Shown here in pieces: positions 47,375 through 56,887 of a stretch of 64,000 bases of DNA; within the stretch, counting starts at the first letter, position 1, and the number at the start of each line of letters is the position of its first letter. The position numbers were made by a program, and so were the translations under genes. Source of the stretch: Hyphomicrobiales bacterium (GTDB lineage: Bacteria; Pseudomonadota; Alphaproteobacteria; Rhizobiales; Rhizobiaceae); assembly GCA_900470965.1 (NCBI GenBank), contig UCCS01000012.1:64234-128233 (forward strand), read 5' to 3'. Below the pieces are notes generated by a model that was given only the letters and a program-made list of their open reading frames with translations, was not told where the DNA came from and did no database searches.

Positions 47375-48010
47375 TCAGTGCGCGCCGGACATGTCGCCGA
47401 GCACTTCCTTGGAAGCGACGGTGGAATCTGCCTTCAGCTTGTAGACCATCGGCACGCCGGTCGCGAGATTGAGCGACAGAACCTGCTCGCGGGTGAGGCG
47501 GTCGAGAACCATGACGAGCGAACGCAGCGAATTGCCGTGCGCGGCAACCAGCACCTTTTCGCCGCGCAGGACGCGCGGAAGGATTTCCGTCAGATAGTAA
47601 GGCCAGACGCGGGCGCCGGTGTCGCGCAGGCTTTCGCCGCCCGGAGGCGGAACGTCATAGGAGCGGCGCCAGACATGCACCTGCTCTTCGCCCCACTTGG
47701 CACGGGCATCGTCCTTGTTGAGGCCGGAAAGATCGCCGTAGTCGCGCTCGTTGAGTGCCTGGTCGCGGATCGTCTCGAGATCAGGCTGACCGACCTTGTC
47801 GAGGACAAGCTTCAGCGTGTGCTGCGCGCGCACCAGTGCGGAGGTGAAGGCGATATCGAACTTGATGCCGTAGTCGGCAAGTGCCTGGCCGCCGGTCGTG
47901 GCTTCCTGGATGCCGAGCTCGGTCAGGTCGGGGTCCTTCCAGCCGGTGAAGAGATTCTTGAGATTCCAGTCGCTCTGGCCGTGGCGAACGAGGACGAGGG
48001 TACCGCTCAT
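47375..48010 (-). CDS. gpmA: 2,3-bisphosphoglycerate-dependent phosphoglycerate mutase
   Basis: This enzyme interconverts 3- and 2-phosphoglycerate in glycolysis. The 211-residue protein has the catalytic [20 protein letters not shown] (RHG histidine near residue 11) and the second histidine in [11 protein letters not shown]. The shorter length fits the alphaproteobacterial form. The ATG at 48010 is used; the frame continues to 48127 across the dapB end. It lies 22 bases after dapB, so the two are likely cotranscribed. Confidence 0.96.
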   Translation of the reverse strand: MSGTLVLVRHGQSDWNLKNLFTGWKDPDLTELGIQEATTGGQALADYGIKFDIAFTSALVRAQHTLKLVLDKVGQPDLETIRDQALNERDYGDLSGLNKDDARAKWGEEQVHVWRRSYDVPPPGGESLRDTGARVWPYYLTEILPRVLRGEKVLVAAHGNSLRSLVMVLDRLTREQVLSLNLATGVPMVYKLKADSTVASKEVLGDMSGAH

Positions 48011-48032
48011 GAAAAATGCCTCCGAGAAATGG

Positions 48033-48857
48033 TCAATGGGAAGAAAGCCCGAGAACGTCGAGCATGGAATAGAGCCCCGGTTTCTTGTCACGTGCCCAAA
48101 GGGCTGCCTTGATGGCGCCGCGCGCAAAGATCGAACGGTCGGTTGCGCTATGCGAAAGCGTCACGGTCTCGCCTTCGCCGGCAAAGAGCACGGAATGCTC
48201 ACCGATGACGGACCCGCCGCGCAGCGTCGCAAAGCCGATCGTGCCGGCTTCGCGCGGCCCGGTATGGCCGTCGCGCACGCGCACGGATTTCGTGGCAAGA
48301 TCGATATTGCGGCCCTTTGCGGCTGCCTCGCCGAGCAGCAATGCGGTTCCAGAGGGCGCATCGACCTTGCGCTTGTGATGCATTTCGAGAATTTCGATAT
48401 CCCAGTCGGCAGGATCGAGCGCCTGAGCCGCCTGCCGTACGAAAACGCTGAGCAGATTGACGCCGAGACTCATATTGCCCGACTGGACGATGCGGGCATG
48501 GCGCGAGGCGGCCGCAATCCTTGCGTTGTGCTCATCGGAGCAGCCGGTCGTGCCGACGACATGAACGATGCGCGCCTGCGCCGCCAGTCCGGCAAATTCC
48601 ACTGACGTGGCGGGCGATGTGAAGTCCAGCACGCCCTCGGCATGCAGGAACGCTGCCAGGGGATCGTCGCCGATGATGACGCCGTTGGCGCCGAGACCGG
48701 CGATTTCACCGGCATCCTTGCCGACGAAGGGCGAGCCCGGCCGCGCGACCGCTGCATGCAGTGTCACACCGTCGATGGAATGGATGAGACGAATGAGCGT
48801 CTGTCCCATGCGCCCTGCCGCTCCGACCACAACCAGTTTCATCGCAGCGTCGCTCAT
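48033..48857 (-). CDS. dapB: 4-hydroxy-tetrahydrodipicolinate reductase
   Basis: DapB acts in the lysine and diaminopimelate pathway. The 274-residue protein has the nucleotide-binding start [13 protein letters not shown] (about 9-21), the substrate motif around [15 protein letters not shown] and the C-terminal [16 protein letters not shown] end ([18 protein letters not shown]). It is 18 bases after the ABC exporter gene and 22 before gpmA. An internal ATG at 48842 is a possible start. Confidence 0.96.
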   Translation of the reverse strand: MSDAAMKLVVVGAAGRMGQTLIRLIHSIDGVTLHAAVARPGSPFVGKDAGEIAGLGANGVIIGDDPLAAFLHAEGVLDFTSPATSVEFAGLAAQARIVHVVGTTGCSDEHNARIAAASRHARIVQSGNMSLGVNLLSVFVRQAAQALDPADWDIEILEMHHKRKVDAPSGTALLLGEAAAKGRNIDLATKSVRVRDGHTGPREAGTIGFATLRGGSVIGEHSVLFAGEGETVTLSHSATDRSIFARGAIKAALWARDKKPGLYSMLDVLGLSSH

Positions 48858-48875
48858 GTCAGTCCGTCATCCCGA

Positions 48876-50711
48876 TCAGTATGAATCAGAAGCCGAAGGC
48901 CTCTGCAGATTGTTGAGGCGAGCGTAAAGTCCGTCGCTGACCTTCGCAAGCGTCTCGTGATTGCCTTCTTCGACGACGCGGCCCTGCTGCATCACGATGA
49001 TCTTGTCGGCGCGCACCACGGTCGAAAGCCGGTGGGCGATAACGACGACGGTGCGGCCGGTCATGGCTTCGTCGAGCGCCTTCTGCACGGCTGCTTCCGA
49101 TTCCGTATCGAGCGCCGAGGTTGCCTCGTCGAGAAGCAGGATCGGCGCGTTGCGCACCAGAGCGCGGGCGATCGACAGCCGCTGGCGCTGGCCGCCGGAC
49201 AATGTCACGCCGTTTTCGCCGACGGGCGTATCGTAGCCCTGTGACTGCGCGACGATGAAGTCATGCGCATAGGCAAGCCGCGCTGCCTTCTCGATATCCT
49301 CGTCACTCGCTTCCGGACGGCCGTAACGGATATTGTCGCGGATTGTGCCTTCAAAGAGGTAAGGCTGCTGCGAGACATAAGCGAGCTGCTGGCGCAGCGA
49401 ACGCTTGGTGATATGGGCGATATCCTGTCCGTCGATCAAGATCTCGCCTCCCTTCGGATCGTAGAAGCGCGGAATGAGGCTGATGACGGTGGATTTGCCG
49501 GCGCCGGACGGACCGACGAGCGCCGTCGTCTTGCCGCCCTCGGCCGTCAGCGTCACGCCGTCAAGCACGCTTTCATTGCCATAGGCAAAGGAGACGTTGC
49601 GGAATTCGATCTTCGCTTCGGTGACAACAAGCGGCTTGGCATCCGGCAGGTCGCGCTGGCGCGTTTCCATGTCGAGCAACTCGTAGATCATCCGGGCGTT
49701 GACGACAGCGCGCTCCATCTGCACCTGCAGGCGGGCAAGGCGTCGGGCCGGATCGTAAGCGAGCAGCAGCGCCGTGACGAAGGAGAAGAAGGCGCCCGGT
49801 GGCACGCCCTGATAGATCGAGCGATAGGCGGCATAGGCAAGCACGCTCGCGACGGCAAAGCCCGCAAAGCTCTCCGTCAGCGGCGAGGTGCGCTCGGAAA
49901 GCCGCGCGATGCGGTTTGCCCGGCCCTCGGCAGCGCCGATCAGCTTGTTGACCTTCTTCTCCAGCGCCTCTTCCATCGTGAAGGCCTTGACGATGGAAAT
50001 GCCCTGGATCGTCTCCTGCATGGCGCCGAGAACATGGCTGTTGAGGTCGACGGCCTCGCGAGTGGCCGAGCGCAGCCGCTTGGAAACGTAGCGTAGCGCA
50101 TAAAGCAGCGGCGGCGCCAGAATGAAGACGGCAAGGCTCAGCAGCGGATCCTGAACGACCATGACGCCGATCAGCGAGACGAAGGTGAGGAGGTCGCGCA
50201 CGGTCGACGTGATGGTGAGGTTCAATACGTCGCGGATACCGGTAACGTTTTGGCTCACCTGGGCCGCAATATGGGCGGAGCGAGACTCGTTGAAGTAGCC
50301 GACGGAGAGCGTCATCAGGTGCGAATAGATCCGTCGCTGATAGCGCGCAACGATATCGTTGCCGATCCTTGAAAGGGCAACGCCTTGCCCGTAGCTCGCA
50401 AAACCGCGCAGCATGAAAGCGATGAAGATCGAAAGACAGATGATCCAGACGACGTCCGCACGCCTGTTGGCGAAGGCCTCGTCAATGATCGCCCGCATGA
50501 TCCAGGCCGTGAATGCCGTCGAAAGCGCTATGACGACAAGGCAGGAGATCGCGAAGACATAGCCCCAGAGATGGTCCCGGCCGTTTTCCGCAATGATGCG
50601 CTTCAGGATGCCAGTCACGGTATCGCTGTTGACATGTGGCTTTCTGCTGTCGGCGGCTTCCAAAAATAGGCTTCCTGTCTCGGGGCTGCGTGCCACAGGC
50701 GCGGCACGCAT
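48876..50711 (-). CDS. MsbA-like ABC exporter (fused membrane and ATPase domains)
   Basis: This 611-residue half-transporter has six transmembrane helices in residues 45-340 and a nucleotide-binding domain with Walker A GPSGAGKSTV (about 400-409), the signature [14 protein letters not shown] and LLLDEATSALD. The fold and size resemble MsbA and multidrug or lipid exporters. The substrate is unknown; lipid A or a hydrophobic compound is a guess from the family. It is the first gene of a likely operon with dapB and gpmA. Confidence 0.9.
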   Translation of the reverse strand: MRAAPVARSPETGSLFLEAADSRKPHVNSDTVTGILKRIIAENGRDHLWGYVFAISCLVVIALSTAFTAWIMRAIIDEAFANRRADVVWIICLSIFIAFMLRGFASYGQGVALSRIGNDIVARYQRRIYSHLMTLSVGYFNESRSAHIAAQVSQNVTGIRDVLNLTITSTVRDLLTFVSLIGVMVVQDPLLSLAVFILAPPLLYALRYVSKRLRSATREAVDLNSHVLGAMQETIQGISIVKAFTMEEALEKKVNKLIGAAEGRANRIARLSERTSPLTESFAGFAVASVLAYAAYRSIYQGVPPGAFFSFVTALLLAYDPARRLARLQVQMERAVVNARMIYELLDMETRQRDLPDAKPLVVTEAKIEFRNVSFAYGNESVLDGVTLTAEGGKTTALVGPSGAGKSTVISLIPRFYDPKGGEILIDGQDIAHITKRSLRQQLAYVSQQPYLFEGTIRDNIRYGRPEASDEDIEKAARLAYAHDFIVAQSQGYDTPVGENGVTLSGGQRQRLSIARALVRNAPILLLDEATSALDTESEAAVQKALDEAMTGRTVVVIAHRLSTVVRADKIIVMQQGRVVEEGNHETLAKVSDGLYARLNNLQRPSASDSY

Positions 50712-50748
50712 ATGCGCGGGCTCTATAAAGAGTTGACGGGGCTTTGGC

Positions 50749-50791
50749 TAGAGCGCCGTGCGTCCCATCGGGGCGCACAAAGGACGCTCTA
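50749..50791. repeat. RIME-like palindrome (43 bp)
   Basis: TAGAGCG (50749-50755) and CGCTCTA (50785-50791) frame an inner GTGCG/CGCAC pair. I recall very similar 43-45 bp sequences between genes in Rhizobium genomes. It lies between the ABC exporter start and the glk stop region. No gene function is attached. Confidence 0.65.
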
Positions 50792-50815
50792 ACGCCTTGA
50801 AACTATGCTTCAGGC

Positions 50816-51832
50816 TCAGGCCCGCCAGCGCCGTCCATCCGTCGAAAGGCCGAAGTTTGCAGGCATCCGTGCATAGGAAGAAAGCCCGGCAAGAGCTGCC
50901 AGCGGATGCGTCACGACATAGGTCGGGATCGTACGCAGTAGGGCCGAATGCGGCGCCTTGTCTTCGAATGCGGCCCGGAATTCCGGCTTTTTCAGTGCCG
51001 GAAGGATCTTCTGAGAGATGCCGCCCGAAAGATAGACGCCGCCGCGGGCCATGAATACCAGCGCCATGTCGCCCGCCACGCGGCCGAGATAGCTGGCAAA
51101 CAGCGAAACGGTTTCGACCGCGACCTTATCGCTGCCGACGAGTGCATGCGACGTGATGTCCGCCGGGTCGCTCATGGTTGGCGTGGCACCGTCGGCCGCG
51201 CAGATGGCGCGGTAAAGGTTGACGATACCGCGGCCGCAGAGGATCTGCTCGGCCGAAATGCGGCCCTCGATGGTCTCGACATGCGGGAAGATCTCATAGT
51301 CGCGTTTGCTGCGCGGCCCGAGGTCGACATGCCCGCCTTCGCCTGGAACCGGAATCCACGTCGACTGGGTATGGACCAGGCCACCGACCCCGAGGCCGGT
51401 GCCGGGTCCGAGAACAACGCGGGAGGCCACCATGTCACCCGAAGCGTTGCCGATACGTTCGCGATTGTCGTCGGAAAGTGCCGCGATTGCCAGCGCCTGT
51501 GCTTCAAAATCGTTGACAACGAGCACATCGACAAGGCCGAGGCCCTCGATCATCCGCTTCGGCCGCACCACCCAGGGGCAGTTGGTCAGAGGGATTTCAT
51601 CGGCCTTGATCGGTCCGGCAACGGCAAGGATCGCGGCGCGCGGCTGTACGGAGGTCTTGTCGAGCACACCCTTCTGGATCGCCTCGTCGATCGTCTCGTA
51701 ATCGGCGGTACGCACATTGGGAAACTGCTTCGGCTCCGCATAGGCATCCGTCAGGATGGAGAAGCGGGCATTCGTGCCACCGATGTCGCCGATCAGGATC
51801 GGAAAGGGCAAGGGAGTAGAGGATGCAGTCAT
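50816..51832 (-). CDS. glk: Glucokinase
   Basis: This enzyme phosphorylates glucose to glucose 6-phosphate. The 338-residue protein has the phosphate-binding [15 protein letters not shown] (about 11-25), the catalytic segment [13 protein letters not shown] and the adenosine motif [11 protein letters not shown], with [15 protein letters not shown] near the end. It follows mgsA by 29 bases. Confidence 0.95.
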   Translation of the reverse strand: MTASSTPLPFPILIGDIGGTNARFSILTDAYAEPKQFPNVRTADYETIDEAIQKGVLDKTSVQPRAAILAVAGPIKADEIPLTNCPWVVRPKRMIEGLGLVDVLVVNDFEAQALAIAALSDDNRERIGNASGDMVASRVVLGPGTGLGVGGLVHTQSTWIPVPGEGGHVDLGPRSKRDYEIFPHVETIEGRISAEQILCGRGIVNLYRAICAADGATPTMSDPADITSHALVGSDKVAVETVSLFASYLGRVAGDMALVFMARGGVYLSGGISQKILPALKKPEFRAAFEDKAPHSALLRTIPTYVVTHPLAALAGLSSYARMPANFGLSTDGRRWRA

Positions 51833-51861
51833 GGCCGGTTCCGTGCTGTAGGCCCGAGGGA

Positions 51862-52242
51862 TCAGGCGTTAAGGGTAGGGAGAAGCTTTTCGGCTGTCGA
51901 CTCGTTCAGTGCCATCGGAATGTCGTAGACGATCGCAAGCCGCATCAGCGCCTTGACGTCGACATCATGCGGCATCGGTGTCAGCGGGTCCACGAAGAAG
52001 ATCAGGGCGCTGACCTCGCCGGTGGAAATCAGTGCGCCGATCTGCTGGTCGCCGCCGAGCGGGCCGCTTTTCAGCCGGGTCACGTGAAGGTCGGGAGCGG
52101 CGTCGAGCACGCGCCCGCCCGTCGTGCCGGTGGCGACGATTTTCCATTGGGCGAGAAGATCCCTGTTACGGCGGGCAAACGCCGCCATATCGTCCTTCTT
52201 CTGGTCATGCGCAATCAATGCAAGGCATTTGCCGCCGGCCAT
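51862..52242 (-). CDS. mgsA: Methylglyoxal synthase
   Basis: MgsA converts dihydroxyacetone phosphate to methylglyoxal, a bypass that relieves sugar-phosphate stress. The 126-residue protein has the [11 protein letters not shown] start, the phosphate loop GTTGG (39-43), the catalytic aspartate D65 in [11 protein letters not shown] and H92 in MPHDVDV. It is paired with glk, 29 bases upstream of it, a sensible metabolic grouping. Confidence 0.96.
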   Translation of the reverse strand: MAGGKCLALIAHDQKKDDMAAFARRNRDLLAQWKIVATGTTGGRVLDAAPDLHVTRLKSGPLGGDQQIGALISTGEVSALIFFVDPLTPMPHDVDVKALMRLAIVYDIPMALNESTAEKLLPTLNA

Positions 52243-52337
52243 GAACGGGTTCTCCGCGCTAGTAATTCAATCGATTTGACCGCTTCTACACCAGGCGTTT
52301 GTGATTTGAAAGACAGCCGCCCGCCAGCCTGTTCAGC

Positions 52338-53444
52338 CTATTGCACGACCGGCTTGTCGTTCGGAACCGGGCCGACGGAAGGAAGCGCGCTGCCGGTATC
52401 GACAGGTGGTGCAGCCGCCGGGGCTGCCGTCAGAGCACTCGCCGCGGAAGGGCCGCCATAGGTCCCTGCTTCTGTAGAGGCGATGGACGGGGCATCGACA
52501 ACGGCAGAGCAGGCCTTCGGCAGGTCGGAGACCATGACCTCACGCGGCGGCTTCGGCGGCTTTGCACCGGGTTGCGGCGGCTTCGGCGCCGCCCAAGGTT
52601 CCTTGGTGAACCACCAGGCAAGCGATTTGTCGCAGCCGTCACCAGCAGCCACCGGCGCCTGCCCTGTACAGCCCTTGGCTCCAACAGGGCATTTGATGCG
52701 GATATGGAAATGCGAATCGTGCCCGTATTCGGGCCGCAGTTTGCCGAGATTGGTGCGGTCGCCGGTCCAGGTGTCGCACATCTTCTTCTTGATTGCCGGA
52801 TTGACGAAGATGCGCTCGACCTGCGGATAGCTTGCTGCCAGCATCAAAAGTGCCGCCCGCTGCTCGCTCCACACTTTCGGGTCGACGGTCAGGAACTTGT
52901 CTTTCTGCAGCATGGTGGTGAAGGGCAGGTCTTCCCGCTGTTCGTAGCTCAAGCGCTGCGAAGGCATGGGCGTAAACCAGACATCGGCATCCAGCCCGAT
53001 CTGGTGCGAGGCATGGCCGTTGAACATCGGCCCGCCGCGCGGCTGGGCAATGTCGCCGACGAGGATGCCCGGCCAGCCGATCCTGGCACGCGCATCCTGC
53101 GAGAATTTTTCCAGAAGCGATATCATCACCGGATTGCCCCAGCGCCGGTTGCGCGAAAGGCGCATCGCCTGCCAGGTCGGCCCGTCAGCCGGCAGCGCCT
53201 CCGCACCGGTCATGCAGCCCTTGGCGTAGAAACCGATCGGCTGCGCCGGCCCCTGCGTCGGCAATTTCACGGCGCCGAAAATCGCCTTGGCGCTGCCGGG
53301 GCTCGGCGTCTTCTGTTGTGCGCCGACATCACCGGCGACAAGGCTTGCGCCCATTGCGCCGGCAAGCGTCAGCTTGCCAAACGCCCTGACATCGAATGTC
53401 AGTTTGCCGAAAGTCCTGAAAACCTGAGCCAAGCCGAAAGCCAT
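52338..53444 (-). CDS. mepA: Penicillin-insensitive murein endopeptidase
   Basis: MepA is a periplasmic zinc LAS-type peptidase that cuts cross-links in peptidoglycan. The 368-residue protein has an N-terminal signal or anchor segment (about 24-42), metal ligands in GHASHQIGLDADVWF and the H-x-H in GHDSHFHIRIKCP, and cysteine pairs that may form disulfides. The last 80 residues are Pro/Ala-rich. The ATG at 53444 has aaggga just upstream; an in-frame TTG at 53477 is less likely. Confidence 0.92.
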   Translation of the reverse strand: MAFGLAQVFRTFGKLTFDVRAFGKLTLAGAMGASLVAGDVGAQQKTPSPGSAKAIFGAVKLPTQGPAQPIGFYAKGCMTGAEALPADGPTWQAMRLSRNRRWGNPVMISLLEKFSQDARARIGWPGILVGDIAQPRGGPMFNGHASHQIGLDADVWFTPMPSQRLSYEQREDLPFTTMLQKDKFLTVDPKVWSEQRAALLMLAASYPQVERIFVNPAIKKKMCDTWTGDRTNLGKLRPEYGHDSHFHIRIKCPVGAKGCTGQAPVAAGDGCDKSLAWWFTKEPWAAPKPPQPGAKPPKPPREVMVSDLPKACSAVVDAPSIASTEAGTYGGPSAASALTAAPAAAPPVDTGSALPSVGPVPNDKPVVQ

Positions 53445-53551
53445 GCCATTCCCTTGCTGCGCCAAAGTGATTTGCAATCGAATCTATCGTGAAAAGCAAT
53501 TTTGGTGAATCGATGTTTTGGCAGGCGGGGTGGGGACGGATCGCCGCAGCA

Positions 53552-54124
53552 TCACGCGTTGGCTAAAACCTGGGCCGTTTTGCGCACGCGCGACAGGCGC
53601 GGCAGGATGCGCTCGCAGGCAAGCGAATGCATTTCGGCGGTGAAGGTGCTCATCGCATCCTCGACAGCGATGACTGCGTAATTATGGGCAAATGCATCGC
53701 GGATCGTCGCCTCGACGCCGAAATTCGTGGCGATGCCGGTCAGGATCACGGTCCTGATGCCGCGGCGGCGAAGCTGGAGGTCCAGCTCCGTGCCGTAGAA
53801 GGCGCTCCACTGATGCTTGACGACATGGACGTCGACTGCGAGCGCAGCGATTTCCACTGGTGCCGCAAGTGCCGCCGCCGGAAGGCCACCTTCCGGGAAA
53901 ACCGTCGGCTCGTCCACCGGCTGGTTGACAGCATCGGCATAGTCCGGGGAGAATCCGACGGTAACGAGGATCACCGTCCCGCCTTCGGATTTCAGCCTGG
54001 TGGCGATTGCGGCGGTATTCTCGATCACTTGCGGGGCGGGATGGGGCGCAAGCTGCCGGCCGACGATGAAGCCTTGCAGGTCGATGGAAATGAGTGCGGT
54101 GGTCTTCGGATCATAAAGGGACAT
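53552..54124 (-). CDS. Isochorismatase-fold hydrolase lacking the usual cysteine
   Basis: This 190-residue protein of the isochorismatase-like fold has the N-terminal aspartate in ALISIDLQGFIVG and a lysine in VKHQWSAFYGTEL. The segment where cysteine hydrolases have TNxCVExTxRDA reads TNFGVEATIRDA, so glycine replaces the nucleophile. True isochorismatases also lack this cysteine, so activity may be of that kind or altered. It is divergent from a TetR gene with paired palindromes between, which suggests direct control. Confidence 0.85.
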   Translation of the reverse strand: MSLYDPKTTALISIDLQGFIVGRQLAPHPAPQVIENTAAIATRLKSEGGTVILVTVGFSPDYADAVNQPVDEPTVFPEGGLPAAALAAPVEIAALAVDVHVVKHQWSAFYGTELDLQLRRRGIRTVILTGIATNFGVEATIRDAFAHNYAVIAVEDAMSTFTAEMHSLACERILPRLSRVRKTAQVLANA

Positions 54125-54149
54125 AAGAAATCTCCGGGGGAAGGAAATA

Positions 54150-54188
54150 TGAGGGTATCCTCACAATGAAAAATACGAGGATAGCCTC
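54150..54188. promoter_or_regulatory. Two palindromic sites, candidate TetR operators
   Basis: TGAGGGTATCCTCA (54150-54163) and GAGGATAGCCTC (54177-54188) share the GAGG/CCTC arms with 4-base centres. The first is in the gap between the hydrolase and the TetR gene; the second overlaps codons 4-8 of the TetR gene. This arrangement fits autoregulation. Confidence 0.7.
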
Positions 54189-54795
54189 ACAAAAATCAAG
54201 CCCCGAACCGCAAACCCGTGTGCCGAAACGCCAGCGCGGCCATGAGCGCGTTGCGATCCTGCTGGAAGCGGCAGCCAGGGTCTTTCTCGAAAAAGGCTAT
54301 GACGCCGCAACCATGACGGAGATTGCCGCGGCGGCAAATTCTTCGATCGGTTCGCTCTATCAGTTCTTCCCGACCAAGCCTCTGCTTGCCGAGGCGCTGC
54401 ATATCGATCGCCTGCAGCATCTGAACAGCGGGCTCGCCGAACTCGCCGAGAAGACCAGGGGGAAGAGTGCTGCCGAAATCGGCGATGCGATCTTTACGCG
54501 GCTCGGCCGGTTCATCGAGGATCATCCGGAATTTCCGGTTCTCGCCGCGCGACGCGACGTGCCGAAGGAGCGAAAGGCGAAGTCGCGTGCGGAGCTTCGT
54601 GCCAACATCACCGCACTCCTGAAGAATGCTGAACCGTCGGTCGAGCGCGATGTCGATCTCCTGGGCGCCCTCGTCCTGGAGCTGCTGCGCATCGTCGTCG
54701 CGGCCGCCAATGACCCTGATGGTTCGGGCGATCCGCGCCTGATTGGAGAGCTGCGTCGCATGCTCCGCAAGCGCCTCGAGGAGGTGACGCCCTGA
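54166..54795 (+). CDS. TetR family transcriptional regulator
   Basis: The 209-residue protein has an N-terminal HTH (about 23-70; AARVFLEKGYDAATMTEIAA, then NSSIGSLYQFFPTKPLLAEAL) and a helical ligand domain. It is divergent from the isochorismatase-fold gene with only 41 bases between the starts. The palindromes at 54150-54188 are its probable binding sites. Ligand unknown. Confidence 0.92.
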   Translation: MKNTRIASQKSSPEPQTRVPKRQRGHERVAILLEAAARVFLEKGYDAATMTEIAAAANSSIGSLYQFFPTKPLLAEALHIDRLQHLNSGLAELAEKTRGKSAAEIGDAIFTRLGRFIEDHPEFPVLAARRDVPKERKAKSRAELRANITALLKNAEPSVERDVDLLGALVLELLRIVVAAANDPDGSGDPRLIGELRRMLRKRLEEVTP

Positions 54796-54909
54796 CCTCC
54801 ATTGGTAAGGTCAAAATTTCGCGAGCCCGGTAAAAAACAAACTCTTTCCTGTTTTTCGCCTGCATTTCTCGTATTGTCGGCGAAACTAATAACAGGGGAA
54901 GAATGAATA

Positions 54910-56739
54910 GTGGCTTCGTGGTCGAAAATCGGTGTGCTGGTAGCATTGGCGGGTGCGCTCGCACCTATGACTGTATTGGCTCAGGACCAGCAGTTTAAAA
55001 TCGGCAGTTCGGTCATCAGCGAGATGAAGTACAAGCCGGGCTTTACCCGCTTCGACTACGTCAATCCCGATGCCCCGAAAGGCGGCGACCTGCGCCTGTC
55101 TTCAAGCGGCACTTTCGACACTTTCAATCCTTTGCTGGCAAAAGGCCAGACAGCGGTGGGTTTGTCGCTCGTTTACGACACCCTGCTGAAGCCAGCTGAT
55201 GACGAACTCCTCGTCTCCTATGGTCTGCTTGCTGAAGGCCTTTCCTATCCGCCCGACGTTTCGAGCGCCACCTTTCGCCTTCGCAAGGAAGCAAAATGGG
55301 CTGATGGCCAGCCGGTCACGCCCGAAGACGTCGTTTTCAGCTTCGACAAGACCAAGGAGCTGAACCCGCTTGCCGGGAACTACTACCATCACGTGGTCAA
55401 GGCCGAGAAGACGGGCGAGCGGGACGTTACATTCACCTTCGATGAAAAGAACAATCGCGAGCTGCCGAATATTCTCGGCCAATTGATGATCGTGCCGAAA
55501 CACTGGTGGGAGGCACCGGGACCGGATGGCAAACCGCGAGACATTTCGAAGACGACGCTTGAGCCGGTCATGGGTTCGGGACCATACAAAATTGCCGCCT
55601 TCTCGGCTGGTGCGACGATCCGCTACGAGTTGCGGGACGACTATTGGGGCAAGGACCTCAATGTGAACGTTGGTCAGAACAATTTCCGCAACATTCTCTA
55701 CACCTATTATGGCGATCGGGACGTCGAGTTCGAAGCGTTCCGTGCCGGCAACAGCGATTACTGGCAGGAGACTTTTGCTGCGCGTTGGGCAACAGGATAT
55801 GATTTCCCCGCCGTGAAGGAAGGGCGCATCAAGAAGGAAGAGGTTACCAATCCCCTGCGCTCCACCGGCATCATGCAGGCGCTGGTGCCGAATATGCGGC
55901 GCGACATCTTCAAGGACGAGCGGGTGCGCGAGGCGTTGAATTACGGCTTCGATTTCGAGGAATTGAACCGCACGGTCGCCTACAACAGCTACAAGCGGAT
56001 CGACAGCTACTTCTGGAACACCGATCTTGCCTCGTCCGGCCTTCCGCAAGGCAGGGAGCTGGAAATTCTTCAGGGCTTGAAGGATCAGGTTCCCGCGGAC
56101 ATCTTCACGACCCCCTACAGCAATCCCGTTGGCGGGGATCCGCAGAAAAGCCGTGACAACCTTCGCAAGGCGATCTCCCTTCTGAAAGAAGCCGGCTGGG
56201 AGCTGAAGGGCAACCGGATGGTCAATGCCAAGAGCGGTCAGCCGATGAGCTTCGAGATATTGTTGTCGAGCCCCTTGCTTGAGCGCTGGGCGGTGCCCTA
56301 TGCCACCAATTTGAAGAAGATCGGTATCGATGCGCGGATCCGCACAGTCGATGCCGCGCAATATACCAACCGTGCGCGCAGCTTCGATTTCGATATGATC
56401 TGGAATGTCTGGGCCGAAACCGTGAACCCTGGCAACGAGCAGGCCGATTACTGGGGATCGGGTTCCGCCAATCAGCAAGGGTCGCGCAACTATGCCGGCA
56501 TCGCCAATCCGGCCGTCGATGCGCTTGTTCGCATGATTATCTTTGCCCCCAACAGAGATGAACAGGTTGCGGCCATCAAGGCTATGGACCGTGTGCTGCT
56601 CGCCAATCACTATGTCATTCCGCTGTTCTACCGGGACACCTATTCGATTGCTTATTGGAATACGGTGACGCGTCCGGCAGAGTTTCCGGCATACGGCCTT
56701 GGCTTCCCCGATGCTTGGTGGTCCACCTCGGCGAAATGA
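54910..56739 (+). CDS. yejA: Periplasmic peptide-binding protein, YejA-like
   Basis: This 609-residue family 5 solute-binding protein has a signal peptide (about 1-24, cleavage after VLA) and the conserved WADGQPVTPEDVVFSF (about 136-151). It starts with GTG at 54910, supported by ggggaag upstream. Together with the next three genes it forms an importer of the YejABEF type, which takes up oligopeptides and, in E. coli, microcin C. Confidence 0.93.
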   Translation: MASWSKIGVLVALAGALAPMTVLAQDQQFKIGSSVISEMKYKPGFTRFDYVNPDAPKGGDLRLSSSGTFDTFNPLLAKGQTAVGLSLVYDTLLKPADDELLVSYGLLAEGLSYPPDVSSATFRLRKEAKWADGQPVTPEDVVFSFDKTKELNPLAGNYYHHVVKAEKTGERDVTFTFDEKNNRELPNILGQLMIVPKHWWEAPGPDGKPRDISKTTLEPVMGSGPYKIAAFSAGATIRYELRDDYWGKDLNVNVGQNNFRNILYTYYGDRDVEFEAFRAGNSDYWQETFAARWATGYDFPAVKEGRIKKEEVTNPLRSTGIMQALVPNMRRDIFKDERVREALNYGFDFEELNRTVAYNSYKRIDSYFWNTDLASSGLPQGRELEILQGLKDQVPADIFTTPYSNPVGGDPQKSRDNLRKAISLLKEAGWELKGNRMVNAKSGQPMSFEILLSSPLLERWAVPYATNLKKIGIDARIRTVDAAQYTNRARSFDFDMIWNVWAETVNPGNEQADYWGSGSANQQGSRNYAGIANPAVDALVRMIIFAPNRDEQVAAIKAMDRVLLANHYVIPLFYRDTYSIAYWNTVTRPAEFPAYGLGFPDAWWSTSAK

Positions 56740-56887
56740 GCAGACTTGCAATGCGAGGGGGCCTGCGCTCCAAATGGCATCGACGAATCATGAATGCCGG
56801 CACAAGCCGGCAAAGGAAGGCTGGCAGATTGAACGGCAATAGACTGGACGGCATGCAGGCGAAGATATTCCCGGAGGCCCGAGACTG

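Noticed and set aside
55102..56751. A 549-codon open frame antisense to yejA
   Set aside because: yejA has a signal peptide and family motifs, so the antisense frame is a shadow.
56740..56887. A small gene between yejA and yejB
   Set aside because: The open frame there starts inside yejA in another phase, has no ribosome binding site, and shows no protein-like pattern.
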